NCBI GenBank assembly: GCA_947630845.1
Contig: CANRJB010000008.1
Span: 1 to 64,000, forward strand
Reading direction: 5' to 3'
DNA: 64,000 nucleotides
DNA from: an uncultured Clostridia bacterium
GTDB taxonomy: Bacteria > Bacillota > Clostridia > Oscillospirales > Ruminococcaceae
Under the pieces are notes generated by a model. The model worked only from the letters and a program-made list of their open reading frames with translations. It was not told where the DNA came from and did no database searches. Of the stretch, positions 35,181 through 43,998 are shown in pieces; position 1 is the first letter of the stretch, and each line of letters opens with the position of its first letter. The position numbers and the translations under genes are program-made.

Positions 35181-35970
35181 CAGAATTGATACAACATTTA
35201 CATCCCTGAAAACAGAGGGAAGAAAAGCCCTCATCACCTATATTGTTGCCGGAGATGGCGGCTTTGATCTGACGGAAAATGCGATTTTGGCAATGGAACA
35301 GTCCGGTGTGGACATCATCGAAATCGGCGTTCCCTTCTCCGACCCGATCGCAGAGGGAAAGACCATTCAGGAAGCAAGCCTGCGTGCGCTGCGCAGTGGT
35401 ACGACCCTGAAAGGTGTTTTTGCAATGGTGGAGCGTCTGCGGCAGAAAACAGATATGCCCTTGCTTCTGATGCTCTATGCGAACACCATTTTCCGCACAG
35501 GTACGGAACATTTCTTTGCGAAATGTGAGGAAACCGGCATTGACGGCGTGATCGTGCCTGACCTGCCATATGAGGAACATGAGGAATTTTCGTCAGTATC
35601 AAGGATACATGGTGTTCATAACATCAGTCTTGTCACCCCTACAAGCCACAGCCGCATTGCTAAGATCGCATCCGCAGCAGAGGGATTTCTGTACTGTGTC
35701 TCCTCGACTGGTGTCACGGGCATGAGAGAGAGTTTCACGACGGATTTTGATGCATTTTTCGGAGAGATCGCAAAGTCTGCAAAAGTGCCGTACTGCGTGG
35801 GATTCGGCATCCGGAACGGCGAAGCTGCCCGGAAAATGGGAAGCTATTGCGATGGTGTGATCGTGGGCAGTGCCATTGTGAACAAGGTCGCAGAATACGG
35901 AGAAAATGCCGTGCCGGAAATTGAAAAGCTCTGTACGGAGCTGCGCAAAGGATTGGATCACTCCCTTTGA
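35173..35970 (+). CDS. trpA: Tryptophan synthase alpha subunit
   Basis: A 265-residue TIM barrel that releases indole from indole-glycerol phosphate for tunnelling to TrpB. The catalytic Glu is in [16 protein letters not shown], and the catalytic Asp in [20 protein letters not shown] and GFGIRNGE are phosphate-site motifs. ATG 35173 is preferred; TTG 35170 also reads in frame. Last gene of the operon. Confidence 0.96.
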   Translation: MANRIDTTFTSLKTEGRKALITYIVAGDGGFDLTENAILAMEQSGVDIIEIGVPFSDPIAEGKTIQEASLRALRSGTTLKGVFAMVERLRQKTDMPLLLMLYANTIFRTGTEHFFAKCEETGIDGVIVPDLPYEEHEEFSSVSRIHGVHNISLVTPTSHSRIAKIASAAEGFLYCVSSTGVTGMRESFTTDFDAFFGEIAKSAKVPYCVGFGIRNGEAARKMGSYCDGVIVGSAIVNKVAEYGENAVPEIEKLCTELRKGLDHSL

Positions 35971-36009
35971 TAACTTCCTTTCCTCCTAACAGGCAATATT
36001 AAAAGAATC

Positions 36010-36039
36010 TCCCCCGATGCAGATTGATGCATCAGGGGA
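36010..36039. terminator. Hairpin between trpA and hpt
   Basis: TCCCC plus GATGCA (36010-36021, one C bulged) pairs with TGCATC plus GGGGA (36028-36039). On the minus strand it is followed by ATTCTTTTAAT, so it may end hpt as well as the trp operon. The T tail on the plus side is poor. Confidence 0.55.
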
Positions 36040-36046
36040 CTTCTCA

Positions 36047-36122
36047 TACCGATCTCTGACGCTGTTTTCAGCAGCGAAATTCCGACAGACTTTGTCTGCC
36101 GGCATGAAAAGAATCGGTATCA
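36047..36122. repeat. Second dispersed repeat family, copy 2, with inverted ends
   Basis: Bounded by ATACCGAT (36047-36054) and ATCGGTAT (36114-36121). Inside is CCGACAGACTTTGTCTGCCGG, split here as CCGACAGAC and GTCTGCCGG, a hairpin. The right part matches the inverse complement of 25853-25906. The left end ATACCGATCTCTG recurs at 8209-8221. It overlaps the end of hpt by a few bases. Confidence 0.5.
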
Positions 36123-36662
36123 TTCTGATAATTCCGCTATGTATGGCAAATTTCTGTAGTATTCCCCATAGTCCAGTCCATACCCTACCACAAATACATC
36201 CGGTATGGTAAAGAGCGATTCTACGTCCGGTATGCTGACCTCTCTGCGCTCCGGCTTGTCAAGCAAAGTCAGAATGCGCAGGGACAGGGGCTTGCGCTGC
36301 CGGAGCATTTCTGCCACAAGCGCAAGTGTCCGTCCGGAGTCAATGATGTCCTCAACAAGCACTACATGGTACCGGCTGATATCCTGCTGTAGATCCAGTG
36401 TGATGTTGACTGTACCGTTTGACTGCTTACTGTCATAATAGCTCTGTGCCTGCATAAAGCCGATCTCACACGGGATCGTCACTGCCCGGCTCAGGTCTGC
36501 AAGAAAGACAAAAGCCCCTTTCAGAATACTCACCAACAGCAGTGGCTTGCCTGCGTAAGTTTCGTCAATGCGTGCCGCTGCTTTCCGGACAGCATCCTGT
36601 AAATCCTGACCGGATAGCAGCACACGGCGGATATGGTCGGCATAGTTTCCGGGATATTGCAT
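36120..36662 (-). CDS. hpt: Hypoxanthine phosphoribosyltransferase
   Basis: A 180-residue purine salvage enzyme that makes IMP (and GMP) from PRPP. The PRPP loop is VVLVEDIIDSGRTL with both acidic residues, SILKGAFVFLADL carries the pyrophosphate loop, and VGYGLDYGEYYRNLPYI is the usual C-terminal base-recognition region. Start at ATG 36662 with AAAGGAGAAA. Divergent from uppP. In many Firmicutes hpt is next to tilS and ftsH; not here. Confidence 0.95.
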   Translation of the reverse strand: MQYPGNYADHIRRVLLSGQDLQDAVRKAAARIDETYAGKPLLLVSILKGAFVFLADLSRAVTIPCEIGFMQAQSYYDSKQSNGTVNITLDLQQDISRYHVVLVEDIIDSGRTLALVAEMLRQRKPLSLRILTLLDKPERREVSIPDVESLFTIPDVFVVGYGLDYGEYYRNLPYIAELSE

Positions 36663-36678
36663 TTTTTTCTCCTTTCTC

Positions 36679-36707
36679 TTGACAGGGCTGTGAAAATGTG
36701 GTATACT
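36679..36707 (+). promoter_or_regulatory. Promoter of uppP
   Basis: TTGACA (36679-36684), 17 bases, TATACT (36702-36707), with TGG before the -10. It begins 17 bases upstream of the divergent hpt start. Confidence 0.8.
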
Positions 36708-36737
36708 GTTAAGGTATCATAATCACAGGAGGTATCT

Positions 36738-37637
36738 ATGGAACTGATAGAATATATCAAAGCGGTCATTCTCGGCATCGTGGAAGGCATCACAGAATGG
36801 CTGCCCGTCAGCAGTACAGGACACATGATCCTTGTAGACGAGTTTCTGCAAATGAACGTTTCCGACGATTTCAAGGAGATGTTCAATGTCGTCATTCAGC
36901 TCGGTGCGATCATGGCAGTCGTGGTGCTGTACTGGAAACAGCTCTTTCCGTTTGGCAAAGCCAATAATGCCCATCCGTTCAGACCGTACGGATTCGGAGC
37001 GTACATCAAGACTGACATTTTCCAGATGTGGTTTAAGGTACTGGTCGCCTGCATTCCGGCAGCAGTCATCGGCTTGCTGCTTGACGACTGGATCGACGAA
37101 CATCTGTACAATCCGTGGACGGTGTCTGTTGCACTGATCGTGTTCGGTATTGCGTTCATTGTCGTGGAAAAATGGAACAAAGGACGCACATCCAAAACCA
37201 ACAGCATTGACGAGCTGACCTACAAGACAGCCTTCCTCATTGGCATTTTTCAGCTCATTGCTGCGCTCTTTCCGGGAACATCCCGTTCGGGTGCAACGAT
37301 CGTCGGCGCACTCCTGATCGGGGTATCAAGAGTGACGGCTGCGGAATTTACCTTCTACCTTGCTGTTCCGGTCATGTTCGGGGCAAGCCTGCTGAAACTC
37401 GTCAAGTTCGGATTCGCCTTCACTGCGCCGGAGCTGATACTGCTTCTCCTCGGGATGGCAGTGGCATTCGTGGTGTCACTGGTCGTCATCCGTTTCCTGA
37501 TGGGCTACATCAAGAAACATGACTTTTCGGTATTCGGCTGGTATCGCATCATTCTGGGTACGTTTGTCCTTGCCTACTTCATTTTCTCCGGCTGGGAGAA
37601 TGACAACGCCGCAAGTGCCATTTCTGCACTCGTCTGA
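36738..37637 (+). CDS. uppP: Undecaprenyl-diphosphatase (BacA)
   Basis: A 299-residue polytopic membrane phosphatase that recycles undecaprenyl diphosphate for cell-wall synthesis and gives bacitracin tolerance. The two signature blocks are present: [15 protein letters not shown] (about 16-30) and [15 protein letters not shown] (about 178-192). Eight hydrophobic segments are visible. AGGAGG precedes ATG 36738. Its last 64 bases overlap the convergent GH43 gene. Confidence 0.95.
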   Translation: MELIEYIKAVILGIVEGITEWLPVSSTGHMILVDEFLQMNVSDDFKEMFNVVIQLGAIMAVVVLYWKQLFPFGKANNAHPFRPYGFGAYIKTDIFQMWFKVLVACIPAAVIGLLLDDWIDEHLYNPWTVSVALIVFGIAFIVVEKWNKGRTSKTNSIDELTYKTAFLIGIFQLIAALFPGTSRSGATIVGALLIGVSRVTAAEFTFYLAVPVMFGASLLKLVKFGFAFTAPELILLLLGMAVAFVVSLVVIRFLMGYIKKHDFSVFGWYRIILGTFVLAYFIFSGWENDNAASAISALV

Positions 37638-39067
37638 AATGTCAGATACAGAGCATGTTCGCCTGCTTCCGTATTCAGGAGGCAGGCTTTCTTGTTCCAT
37701 GAGGAGGCTGCCGGGAGAGACAGTTTGCCAAGGATGCGTCCGTTCTCATCTGTCACGGTGACAACGGAATCTGCCTGTGAACGATAGGTCAGATTCAGCT
37801 CACAGCTTCCTGTGAAAGCAAAATACCGGTAGCCGATCATGGTGCTGTCGCATATCTCCGCTATAAATCGCAGCTCTCCCTCATGCGTAACATGGGGGAA
37901 ATGCTCTGTGTAGATGCTGTTCGAGCCGTGCGGCATATGTCCGTTGGTAATACAGCAGGCAATGGCAGCAGGGTATTCTCCCTCTGCCGCAAGCGCACCG
38001 CCGTTAAGACCGCAGGATGTGATCTGCACCTGCGGAATCGTACCGTCCGGCAGAATATGGATGTGTTCTGCACATGCCTGACGGCTGTAATCTGACTTGT
38101 GGGTCAGTCGGTGATAAAACACATACCACTCTCCCCTGATCGCAATGATACTGCCGTGAGTCGTGCCGGTCATGTTCAGGCGTTCGGCTTCTGACCTGCC
38201 CTGATAGCCTACATCCCCGTTGGAAACGATCGTGCCGCCAAAACGAAACTCCCTGTCCGGAAATGCACTCACTGCATAGCAAAGCTCATGGTTCTGCTGC
38301 GATGAATAGATAAAATAATACTTCTCCCCCACCTTCCGCATGGATGCTGCCTCAAAAAACGGATGAGCCTCAAAATCTGTTCCCTTCACCCGGTAGGGGA
38401 TGATGCGGATGGGGGCTGTCTTTACCGTCAGCATGTCATCGCAGAGAGTCAGCATATTGGCACCCATGACACTTTCGTGTGTGCTAAGTATCTCCTCTGC
38501 GGACTTGCCGAACATCTCCGTTTCGCTCTGCAATAGTTCCGGATGTTCCTTGAAATCAGAGCGTTCCTCGTAGTCATACTGTGTACCGTAGTACAGGCGT
38601 ATCGTGCCGTTATCATTGATGACAGCCGGGTCAAAGCAGATGTATTTCTGCATGGGTCTGCCATCAGGATCACGCACAAAACCAAGATATTCATAGTTTC
38701 CTGCCGGCGTATCACAGACAGCAACGCTGATCGGTCCGTGATAGCCCCCTGCGCCCCGTTCGCCGGACATGCAGTAGTAGAGGTAAAATCTGCCATCATT
38801 ACCCTGCACGACATCAGGGGCATACATATATTTCCGATGCGGATAATCGGGGTCTTGTGCGGCATGGTAGATCGTTCCCTCGCAACGCCAGTCTCTGAGG
38901 TCATCCACAGGCGCAGACCAAACGGTATAGTCGAGCATACAGAATGTGTCGCCGCCTTCCTTGTCATGCGACCCGAACAGATAGACCCTGTCTCCGAACA
39001 CATGCGGTTCTCCGTCGGGGATGTACTCACTGAGGGGGAGAAAGGGGTTGTAAACTTGTTTTTTCAT
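37574..39067 (-). CDS. Cytoplasmic family 43 glycoside hydrolase
   Basis: A 497-residue five-bladed beta-propeller glycosidase, of the arabinofuranosidase/xylosidase type. The catalytic base Asp is probably in [24 protein letters not shown] (near residue 18; shown as [19 protein letters not shown]), and further blade motifs are [15 protein letters not shown] and [20 protein letters not shown]. The C-terminal 130 residues look like a beta-sandwich. No signal peptide, so it probably acts on imported oligosaccharides. It overlaps uppP by 64 bases at its 3' end. Exact substrate cannot be read. Confidence 0.9.
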   Translation of the reverse strand: MKKQVYNPFLPLSEYIPDGEPHVFGDRVYLFGSHDKEGGDTFCMLDYTVWSAPVDDLRDWRCEGTIYHAAQDPDYPHRKYMYAPDVVQGNDGRFYLYYCMSGERGAGGYHGPISVAVCDTPAGNYEYLGFVRDPDGRPMQKYICFDPAVINDNGTIRLYYGTQYDYEERSDFKEHPELLQSETEMFGKSAEEILSTHESVMGANMLTLCDDMLTVKTAPIRIIPYRVKGTDFEAHPFFEAASMRKVGEKYYFIYSSQQNHELCYAVSAFPDREFRFGGTIVSNGDVGYQGRSEAERLNMTGTTHGSIIAIRGEWYVFYHRLTHKSDYSRQACAEHIHILPDGTIPQVQITSCGLNGGALAAEGEYPAAIACCITNGHMPHGSNSIYTEHFPHVTHEGELRFIAEICDSTMIGYRYFAFTGSCELNLTYRSQADSVVTVTDENGRILGKLSLPAASSWNKKACLLNTEAGEHALYLTFQTSAEMALAALSFSQPEKMK

Positions 39068-39131
39068 AAAGATTCTCCTTTATCATGAACCGTATTCCAT
39101 CCTGAAACAATATGTAACAGGAGGTGATGCT

Positions 39132-39635
39132 ATGACTGTCACGCAATTTGAAAAACTGCTGCAAGAATATGGCAGCAGTATATATGGCTTCTGCTGTCAT
39201 CTGACGGGAAACCGCATGACAGCGGAAGATCTGTATCAGGATGCCGTTCTGAAAGCCTTCTCCAAACTGCAAACCATCCACAGTGAGGACAGGGCAAGAA
39301 ATTACATCCTCGGCATTGCAGTGCGGCTGTACAAAAACCAACGCCGCAAACACACCGAAACACCAGCATCTGACCAGCTTGCCCCTGTTCCGGATGTACA
39401 GAATGTGGCAGAGGAAACGGAACAGCAGGAATTATATACCTGTGTACGCCGTGCTGTGCAGGGGTTGCCGTATCGGCTGCGTGAAGTGACGTATCTTTAT
39501 TATTTCTCCGGACTGCGCACGAAGGAAATTGCTGCTGTGCTGCACATCCCGGAGGGAACCGTCAAGAGCCGCCTGAGCAAGGCACGCAGCGAAATCAGAA
39601 AGGAAATGGTGGATCATGGCTATGAAACAAGATGA
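39132..39635 (+). CDS. ECF-type RNA polymerase sigma factor (second pair)
   Basis: A 167-residue ECF sigma factor. Region 2 is seen in YGFCCHLTGNRMTAEDLYQDAVLKAF, shown in part, and region 4 in YFSGLRTKEIAAVLHIPEGTVKSRLSKAR. It begins 64 bases from the divergent GH43 start with AGGAGG upstream. Its 3' end overlaps the next gene by 14 to 20 bases. The downstream membrane protein is the likely anti-sigma factor. Confidence 0.93.
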   Translation: MTVTQFEKLLQEYGSSIYGFCCHLTGNRMTAEDLYQDAVLKAFSKLQTIHSEDRARNYILGIAVRLYKNQRRKHTETPASDQLAPVPDVQNVAEETEQQELYTCVRRAVQGLPYRLREVTYLYYFSGLRTKEIAAVLHIPEGTVKSRLSKARSEIRKEMVDHGYETR

Positions 39636-40200
39636 GATCATCCGCAAAGCACTGTCAGACACGCCCCCCGTTCCCGGTGAGCTGCATGGACGGCTTGTCC
39701 ATGCCTATGCCAACCGTAAGCCCTCTCACAGGAGGCTGTACATTGCTGTAACGGCATTGGCAGCGGCAACGGCACTCTGCGGTGCAGGGGTGTATGTAGG
39801 GACAGAAGGACATTTTGAGGATGTAATGAATTGGTTCGGCGCAGTCACAGGCACGACCTATGAGGATGCGACCGAAGAACTGAAGATCACCGCCGTGCCG
39901 ACAGAGGACGGCATTGCCGTCAGCGTGGCACTCCTGACACCGGACAAAGCTCCCTATCCTTATATTGAACAGCTTGCCATATCAGACTATACACTGAAAA
40001 ATAAGAAAAAGACCGTTGCGAAAGGAACCGTCCCTGCTGCCGCACTTACGGATACAGGAACAGAAATCCTGATTCCTCTGGAAGCCCCCCTTGTCTCCGG
40101 TACTTATACGCTTACCATCACTTGCTTTGAGGGAAGTGCCAAAGGCGACCAACCACTCCCCATCAAGGGGAAATGGACAGCAGACATCACAGTCTCCTGA
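39616..40200 (+). CDS. Putative anti-sigma partner with extracytoplasmic domain
   Basis: A 194-residue protein with a short cytoplasmic N-terminus (about 40 residues), one transmembrane helix (LYIAVTALAAATALCGAGVYVG, about 42-60 in part) and an outer domain of about 130 residues rich in beta-type sequence. DUF4179-like anti-sigma layout, though I cannot confirm the family. ATG 39616 or ATG 39622 are both possible. Coupling to the sigma gene supports the role. Confidence 0.7.
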   Translation: MAMKQDEIIRKALSDTPPVPGELHGRLVHAYANRKPSHRRLYIAVTALAAATALCGAGVYVGTEGHFEDVMNWFGAVTGTTYEDATEELKITAVPTEDGIAVSVALLTPDKAPYPYIEQLAISDYTLKNKKKTVAKGTVPAAALTDTGTEILIPLEAPLVSGTYTLTITCFEGSAKGDQPLPIKGKWTADITVS

Positions 40201-40208
40201 TACTCATC

Positions 40209-40240
40209 TTCTGTCATCCTACCCTGATAGGATGACAGAA
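40209..40240. repeat. Dispersed palindromic repeat, best copy
   Basis: TTCTGTCATCCT (40209-40220), eight-base loop, AGGATGACAGAA (40229-40240), perfect 12-base arms. Same palindrome as at 54931 and 56661. It is nine bases downstream of the anti-sigma stop. Confidence 0.8.
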
Positions 40241-40255
40241 AAATATCTGCTGCAC

Positions 40256-40285
40256 AGGCTGCAACTGCTTTGCCAGTTGCAGCCT
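40256..40285 (+). terminator. Strong hairpin before coaBC
   Basis: AGGCTGCAACTG (40256-40267) pairs perfectly with CAGTTGCAGCCT (40274-40285), loop CTTTGC. The tail CATATTCTATAG is a weak T tract; probable terminator for the sigma/anti-sigma pair. Confidence 0.65.
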
Positions 40286-40315
40286 CATATTCTATAGTCC
40301 CGGAAAGCAGGGGAC

Positions 40316-40344
40316 TGGACAAATCGCTGACATTGTGCTATAAT
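40316..40344 (+). promoter_or_regulatory. Promoter of coaBC
   Basis: TGGACA (40316-40321), 17 bases, TATAAT (40339-40344), with TGC before the -10. Confidence 0.75.
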
Positions 40345-40365
40345 AGAACAAAGGAGGTCTTCACC

Positions 40366-41556
40366 ATGCTCAACGGAAAAACAGTCCTGCTTGCCGTGAC
40401 TGGCAGCATCGCTGCCTATAAAATTGCCAATCTCGTCCGCATGCTGAAAAAGCTGCACTGCAATGTCCACGTTCTCATGACCGAAAACGCCACGCAGTTC
40501 ATCCATCCGCTTACCCTTGAAACGCTTTCGCAGAACAAATGCCTGATCGATACCTTTGACCGGAGCTTTCAGTACAGCGTGGAGCATGTTGCCCTTGCAA
40601 AACAGGCAGATGTGGTCATGGTTGCCCCGGCATCGGCAAATGTCATCGGGAAAATTGCCAACGGGCTTGCAGATGATATGCTCACCACTACCGTGATGGC
40701 ATGTCCATGCCCAAAGCTCATCTCTCCTGCCATGAATCACAACATGTACCACAATCCCATTGTACAGGACAATCTCCGGAAACTTGTCCGCTTCGGGTAT
40801 ACTGTCATCCCCCCCGAAACCGGCATACTTGCCAACGGGGATGCCGGAGACGGACGGATGCCGGAGGAAAGTGTGCTGCTTGCATATCTTCTGAAAGAAA
40901 TCGCCTGTGAGAAGGATCTTGCCGGAAAGCACATACTTGTGACCGCAGGCGCAACAAGAGAACCGATCGACCCTGTACGTTTTCTCACGAACCATTCTAC
41001 CGGCAAGATGGGCATTGCGATTGCAAAGGCTGCCATGCTGCGTGGGGCAGAAGTGACACTTGTCGCTGCACATCTGGATGTGGCACCGCCGCCGTTTGTA
41101 AAGGTCGTCTTTACAGAAACGGCACAGGAGATGTTCGATGCCGTCACAGGTCTTGCGCCGCAGATGGACATCATCATCAAGGCAGCTGCCGTTGCGGACT
41201 ATACCCCTGTGACAACTGCGGACAACAAAATGAAAAAAAGCAATGCTGATCTGCACATCGACCTGAAACGCACACCGGACATCCTGCTGTATTTAGGGGA
41301 ACATAAGCAGCCGGGACAGGTACTCTGCGGTTTTTCGATGGAGACGGAACATGTGATAGAAAACTCCCGGAAGAAGCTCCATTCCAAACATGCCGATATG
41401 ATCTGTGCCAACAGTCTCCGGACAGAAGGTGCAGGGTTCGGAACGGAGACAAACATCATCACGCTCATCACCCCCGACAGTGAAACAGAACTGCCCCTTA
41501 TGCACAAGGAGGAAGCTGCCCACAGGATCTTGGATGCGCTGACAGGTAAGTTATAA
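40366..41556 (+). CDS. coaBC: Bifunctional phosphopantothenoylcysteine synthetase/decarboxylase
   Basis: A 396-residue coenzyme A biosynthesis enzyme. The N-terminal CoaC flavoprotein decarboxylase has TGSIAAYKIANLVR, PASANVIGKIANGLADD and SPAMNHNMY. The C-terminal CoaB synthetase, from about residue 185, has VTAGATREPIDPVRFLTNHSTGKMG and KAAAVADYTP, with the KMKKS lysines. Start at ATG 40366 with AAAGGAGG; upstream in-frame sequence is promoter. Monocistronic, convergent with hydF. Confidence 0.96.
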   Translation: MLNGKTVLLAVTGSIAAYKIANLVRMLKKLHCNVHVLMTENATQFIHPLTLETLSQNKCLIDTFDRSFQYSVEHVALAKQADVVMVAPASANVIGKIANGLADDMLTTTVMACPCPKLISPAMNHNMYHNPIVQDNLRKLVRFGYTVIPPETGILANGDAGDGRMPEESVLLAYLLKEIACEKDLAGKHILVTAGATREPIDPVRFLTNHSTGKMGIAIAKAAMLRGAEVTLVAAHLDVAPPPFVKVVFTETAQEMFDAVTGLAPQMDIIIKAAAVADYTPVTTADNKMKKSNADLHIDLKRTPDILLYLGEHKQPGQVLCGFSMETEHVIENSRKKLHSKHADMICANSLRTEGAGFGTETNIITLITPDSETELPLMHKEEAAHRILDALTGKL

Positions 41557-41607
41557 TGCCAAGGGGACGCTCCTTGTATTTCTACCTCCGGTGGGACGAT
41601 GTCGGCA

Positions 41608-42813
41608 TCACTCATCCAGCAGTCCGAGTACCTCCGGGAACAGTGACAGACTTCGCCGCAGAATGCCGTGACAATGGGCAATGGCTGTGCCGTAGTTGGT
41701 GATGGGGATGTTCTGTTCCGTGGAGATCAACTGCCGGAACTGCACCTCCTTCGGCGGCAGCATACATGCACCGCAATGAACGACAAGTGCATAGTCAGAC
41801 AGATCACGGGGAAATTCTGTCCCGGAGCTGAAATGATATTCCGGTGTACATCCGGCATGGACAGAGATCCACTTCGGGAGTTTGACCGTGCCGATGTCAT
41901 TGCATTGCCTGTGATGGGTGCATCCTTCGGAGATCAGCACCTTGTCGCCATCTCTGAGATGGTCAAGTGCAGCAGCCCCTCTGACAACAGTCTCCAGATC
42001 GCCCTTGTAGCGTGCAAAGAGGATGGAGAATGAAGTCAGCGGCACAGATTCCGGCACGATCTTTGCAACCATGCCGAATGCCTGACTGTCAGTGATGACC
42101 ATCTTCGGGGGGGATGGAAGTTTGTCCAGCGTCAGCGCAAGCTCTGTTTCCCGGCAGCAGATCGGGATGACACCCTCTTCCAGTGCAGCACGGATGACCT
42201 GCTGCTGCGGCAGGATGAGCCGTCCTTTCGGTGCGGCTTCATCGATCGGAATGACCAGTACGATGATATCGCCCTTCTCCACAAGATCAGAAATCAGCGG
42301 TTTCGGATTGGTTTCAGGGCGTACCTGTCTGACGATCAGCTCTTTCAGGTCGGTGATATTCGTCCCCTCTGCTGCGCTTACCCAGATCTCATGAACAGAA
42401 GCAGCCGGATGGGCTTCGGTCAGATCGGACTTGTTATAGACGATGAGATAGGGCAATCTGCGTTTCTCAAACTCCGCAAGCAGCTTTTTATCGGCATCTG
42501 CCAACCCCTCTGTGCCATCTACAACAAGAATGGCAATATCGGTTTTGGCAAGCACAGCAAGCGTCTTTTCTACACGCAGCTCACCAAGTGCCCCCTCATC
42601 ATCAATACCGGCGGTATCGATCATCATGACAGGACCGAGCGGCAGCAGCTCCATTGCCTTGCAGACAGGGTCAGTGGTCGTACCCCGGACTTCGGACACA
42701 ACAGACAATTTCTGTCCCGTTACGGCGTTCATAACAGAGGATTTTCCGGCATTGCGCCTGCCAAAAAAGGCAATGTGGATACGTTCTGAAGATGGTGTAC
42801 TGTTCAGACTCAT
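41608..42813 (-). CDS. hydF: [FeFe]-hydrogenase maturation GTPase HydF
   Basis: The 401-residue scaffold on which the H-cluster precursor is assembled before transfer to HydA. GTPase motifs are GRRNAGKSSVMNA (G1), RGTTTDP (G2), DTAGI (G3) and NKSD (G4). The C-terminal iron-sulfur cluster domain has CTHHRQC and HCGAC. ATG 42813, with AAAGGGG, fits better than ATG 42831. Divergent from hydE, 133 bases apart. Confidence 0.96.
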   Translation of the reverse strand: MSLNSTPSSERIHIAFFGRRNAGKSSVMNAVTGQKLSVVSEVRGTTTDPVCKAMELLPLGPVMMIDTAGIDDEGALGELRVEKTLAVLAKTDIAILVVDGTEGLADADKKLLAEFEKRRLPYLIVYNKSDLTEAHPAASVHEIWVSAAEGTNITDLKELIVRQVRPETNPKPLISDLVEKGDIIVLVIPIDEAAPKGRLILPQQQVIRAALEEGVIPICCRETELALTLDKLPSPPKMVITDSQAFGMVAKIVPESVPLTSFSILFARYKGDLETVVRGAAALDHLRDGDKVLISEGCTHHRQCNDIGTVKLPKWISVHAGCTPEYHFSSGTEFPRDLSDYALVVHCGACMLPPKEVQFRQLISTEQNIPITNYGTAIAHCHGILRRSLSLFPEVLGLLDE

Positions 42814-42840
42814 CACAAGAACCCCTTTCATTTTTTTACC

Positions 42841-42869
42841 ATTATAACATAATTACATGCAAATGTCAA
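42841..42869 (-). promoter_or_regulatory. Promoter of hydF
   Basis: Minus strand TTGACA (42864-42869), 17 bases, TATAAT (42841-42846), with TGT before the -10. Diverges from the hydE promoter. Confidence 0.8.
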
Positions 42870-42906
42870 CAAATTCACAAAACCCCTTTTCTTTTTTCAG
42901 CAACTG

Positions 42907-42915
42907 TGGTATAAT
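42907..42915 (+). promoter_or_regulatory. Extended -10 of the hydE promoter
   Basis: TGG followed by TATAAT at 42910-42915. The expected -35 place holds TTTTCT, a poor match, so this promoter would rely on the extended -10. 31 bases upstream of the hydE start. Confidence 0.6.
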
Positions 42916-42946
42916 AGAATTGATTTTGAAAGGTGGGAACGTTTCT

Positions 42947-43972
42947 ATGCTGATCGAGACATTGAGAAAGAACCATGACCTGACCGATGAGGAATTCTGC
43001 ACGCTGTTGGAGACTGACCGCTATGACGAAGAGCTGAAAGCTGCCGCTGATGCTGTCCGGAGGGAGTACTATGGGACAGATGTCTATCTGCGTGGGCTGA
43101 TCGAATTTACCAATTACTGTAAGAATGACTGCCTTTACTGCGGCATCCGGCGGAGCAATCAGAATGTGGAGCGTTATCGTCTGACGGAGGGAGAGATCTT
43201 TGCCTGCTGTGAAGAAGGCTATGCGCTCGGCTATCGGACTTTTGTGCTGCAAGGCGGAGAAGATCCGTACTTTACGGACGAACGCATCTGTGCAATTGTA
43301 TCTGAGATCCACACACGCTACCCGGACTGTGCCATTACGCTCTCCATCGGAGAGAAATCCCGTGAAAGCTATCAGGCATATTTTGATGCCGGAGCAGCAA
43401 GGTATCTGCTGCGGCATGAGACGGCTGACCCGGCGCACTATGCCATGCTCCACCCCACAGAGATGAGCTGTGAAAACCGCAAACGCTGTCTCTATGATCT
43501 CAAAGCCATCGGCTATCAGGTCGGCGCAGGGCTGATGGTCGGCAGCCCGTATCAGACAACACAGAATCTTGTGACGGATATCCGGTTTATGCAGGAGTTA
43601 AAGCCGGACATGATCGGCATCGGACCGTTTCTGTCACATAAGGATACCCCATTCCGGGACAAGCCGAATGGGAAATTACAGTTGGTGCTGCGGCTGTTGG
43701 GCATTCTGCGGCTGGTGTTTCCCTATGTGCTGCTGCCGTCCACAACGGCACTTGGGACGGTACATCCGCTCGGCAGAGAATTTGGTCTGCAATGGGGTGC
43801 AAACGTCGTCATGCCGAATCTGTCCCCCACAGCAGTCCGGGAAAACTACATGCTCTATGATAACAAAATCTGCACCGGCGATGAATCCGCACAGTGCAGG
43901 GGATGTCTGGAACGCAGGGTAAGCAGCGTGGGTTATCAGATCGTAACGGACAGAGGAGACGTAAAGAAATAA
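42947..43972 (+). CDS. hydE: [FeFe]-hydrogenase maturation radical SAM protein HydE
   Basis: A 341-residue radical SAM enzyme of H-cluster assembly, thought to act on the cysteine-bound Fe(CO)2CN synthon made by HydG. The CX3CX2C motif is CKNDCLYCGI (about 58-67). QGGEDPY, SIGEKS, GLMVGSPYQT and ANVVMPNLSP are typical HydE blocks. A C-terminal CTGDESAQCRGC also recalls the auxiliary cluster site. Start at ATG 42947 with AAAGGTGGG. Confidence 0.95.
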   Translation: MLIETLRKNHDLTDEEFCTLLETDRYDEELKAAADAVRREYYGTDVYLRGLIEFTNYCKNDCLYCGIRRSNQNVERYRLTEGEIFACCEEGYALGYRTFVLQGGEDPYFTDERICAIVSEIHTRYPDCAITLSIGEKSRESYQAYFDAGAARYLLRHETADPAHYAMLHPTEMSCENRKRCLYDLKAIGYQVGAGLMVGSPYQTTQNLVTDIRFMQELKPDMIGIGPFLSHKDTPFRDKPNGKLQLVLRLLGILRLVFPYVLLPSTTALGTVHPLGREFGLQWGANVVMPNLSPTAVRENYMLYDNKICTGDESAQCRGCLERRVSSVGYQIVTDRGDVKK

Positions 43973-43998
43973 AAGAGGGGCAGCTGCCCCTCTTTTAT
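43969..43998. terminator. Perfect bidirectional terminator between hydE and the EAL gene
   Basis: ATAAAAGAGGGGCAG (43969-43983) followed immediately by its exact complement CTGCCCCTCTTTTAT (43984-43998). It overlaps the hydE stop codon and the last codon of the minus-strand EAL gene. Confidence 0.85.
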
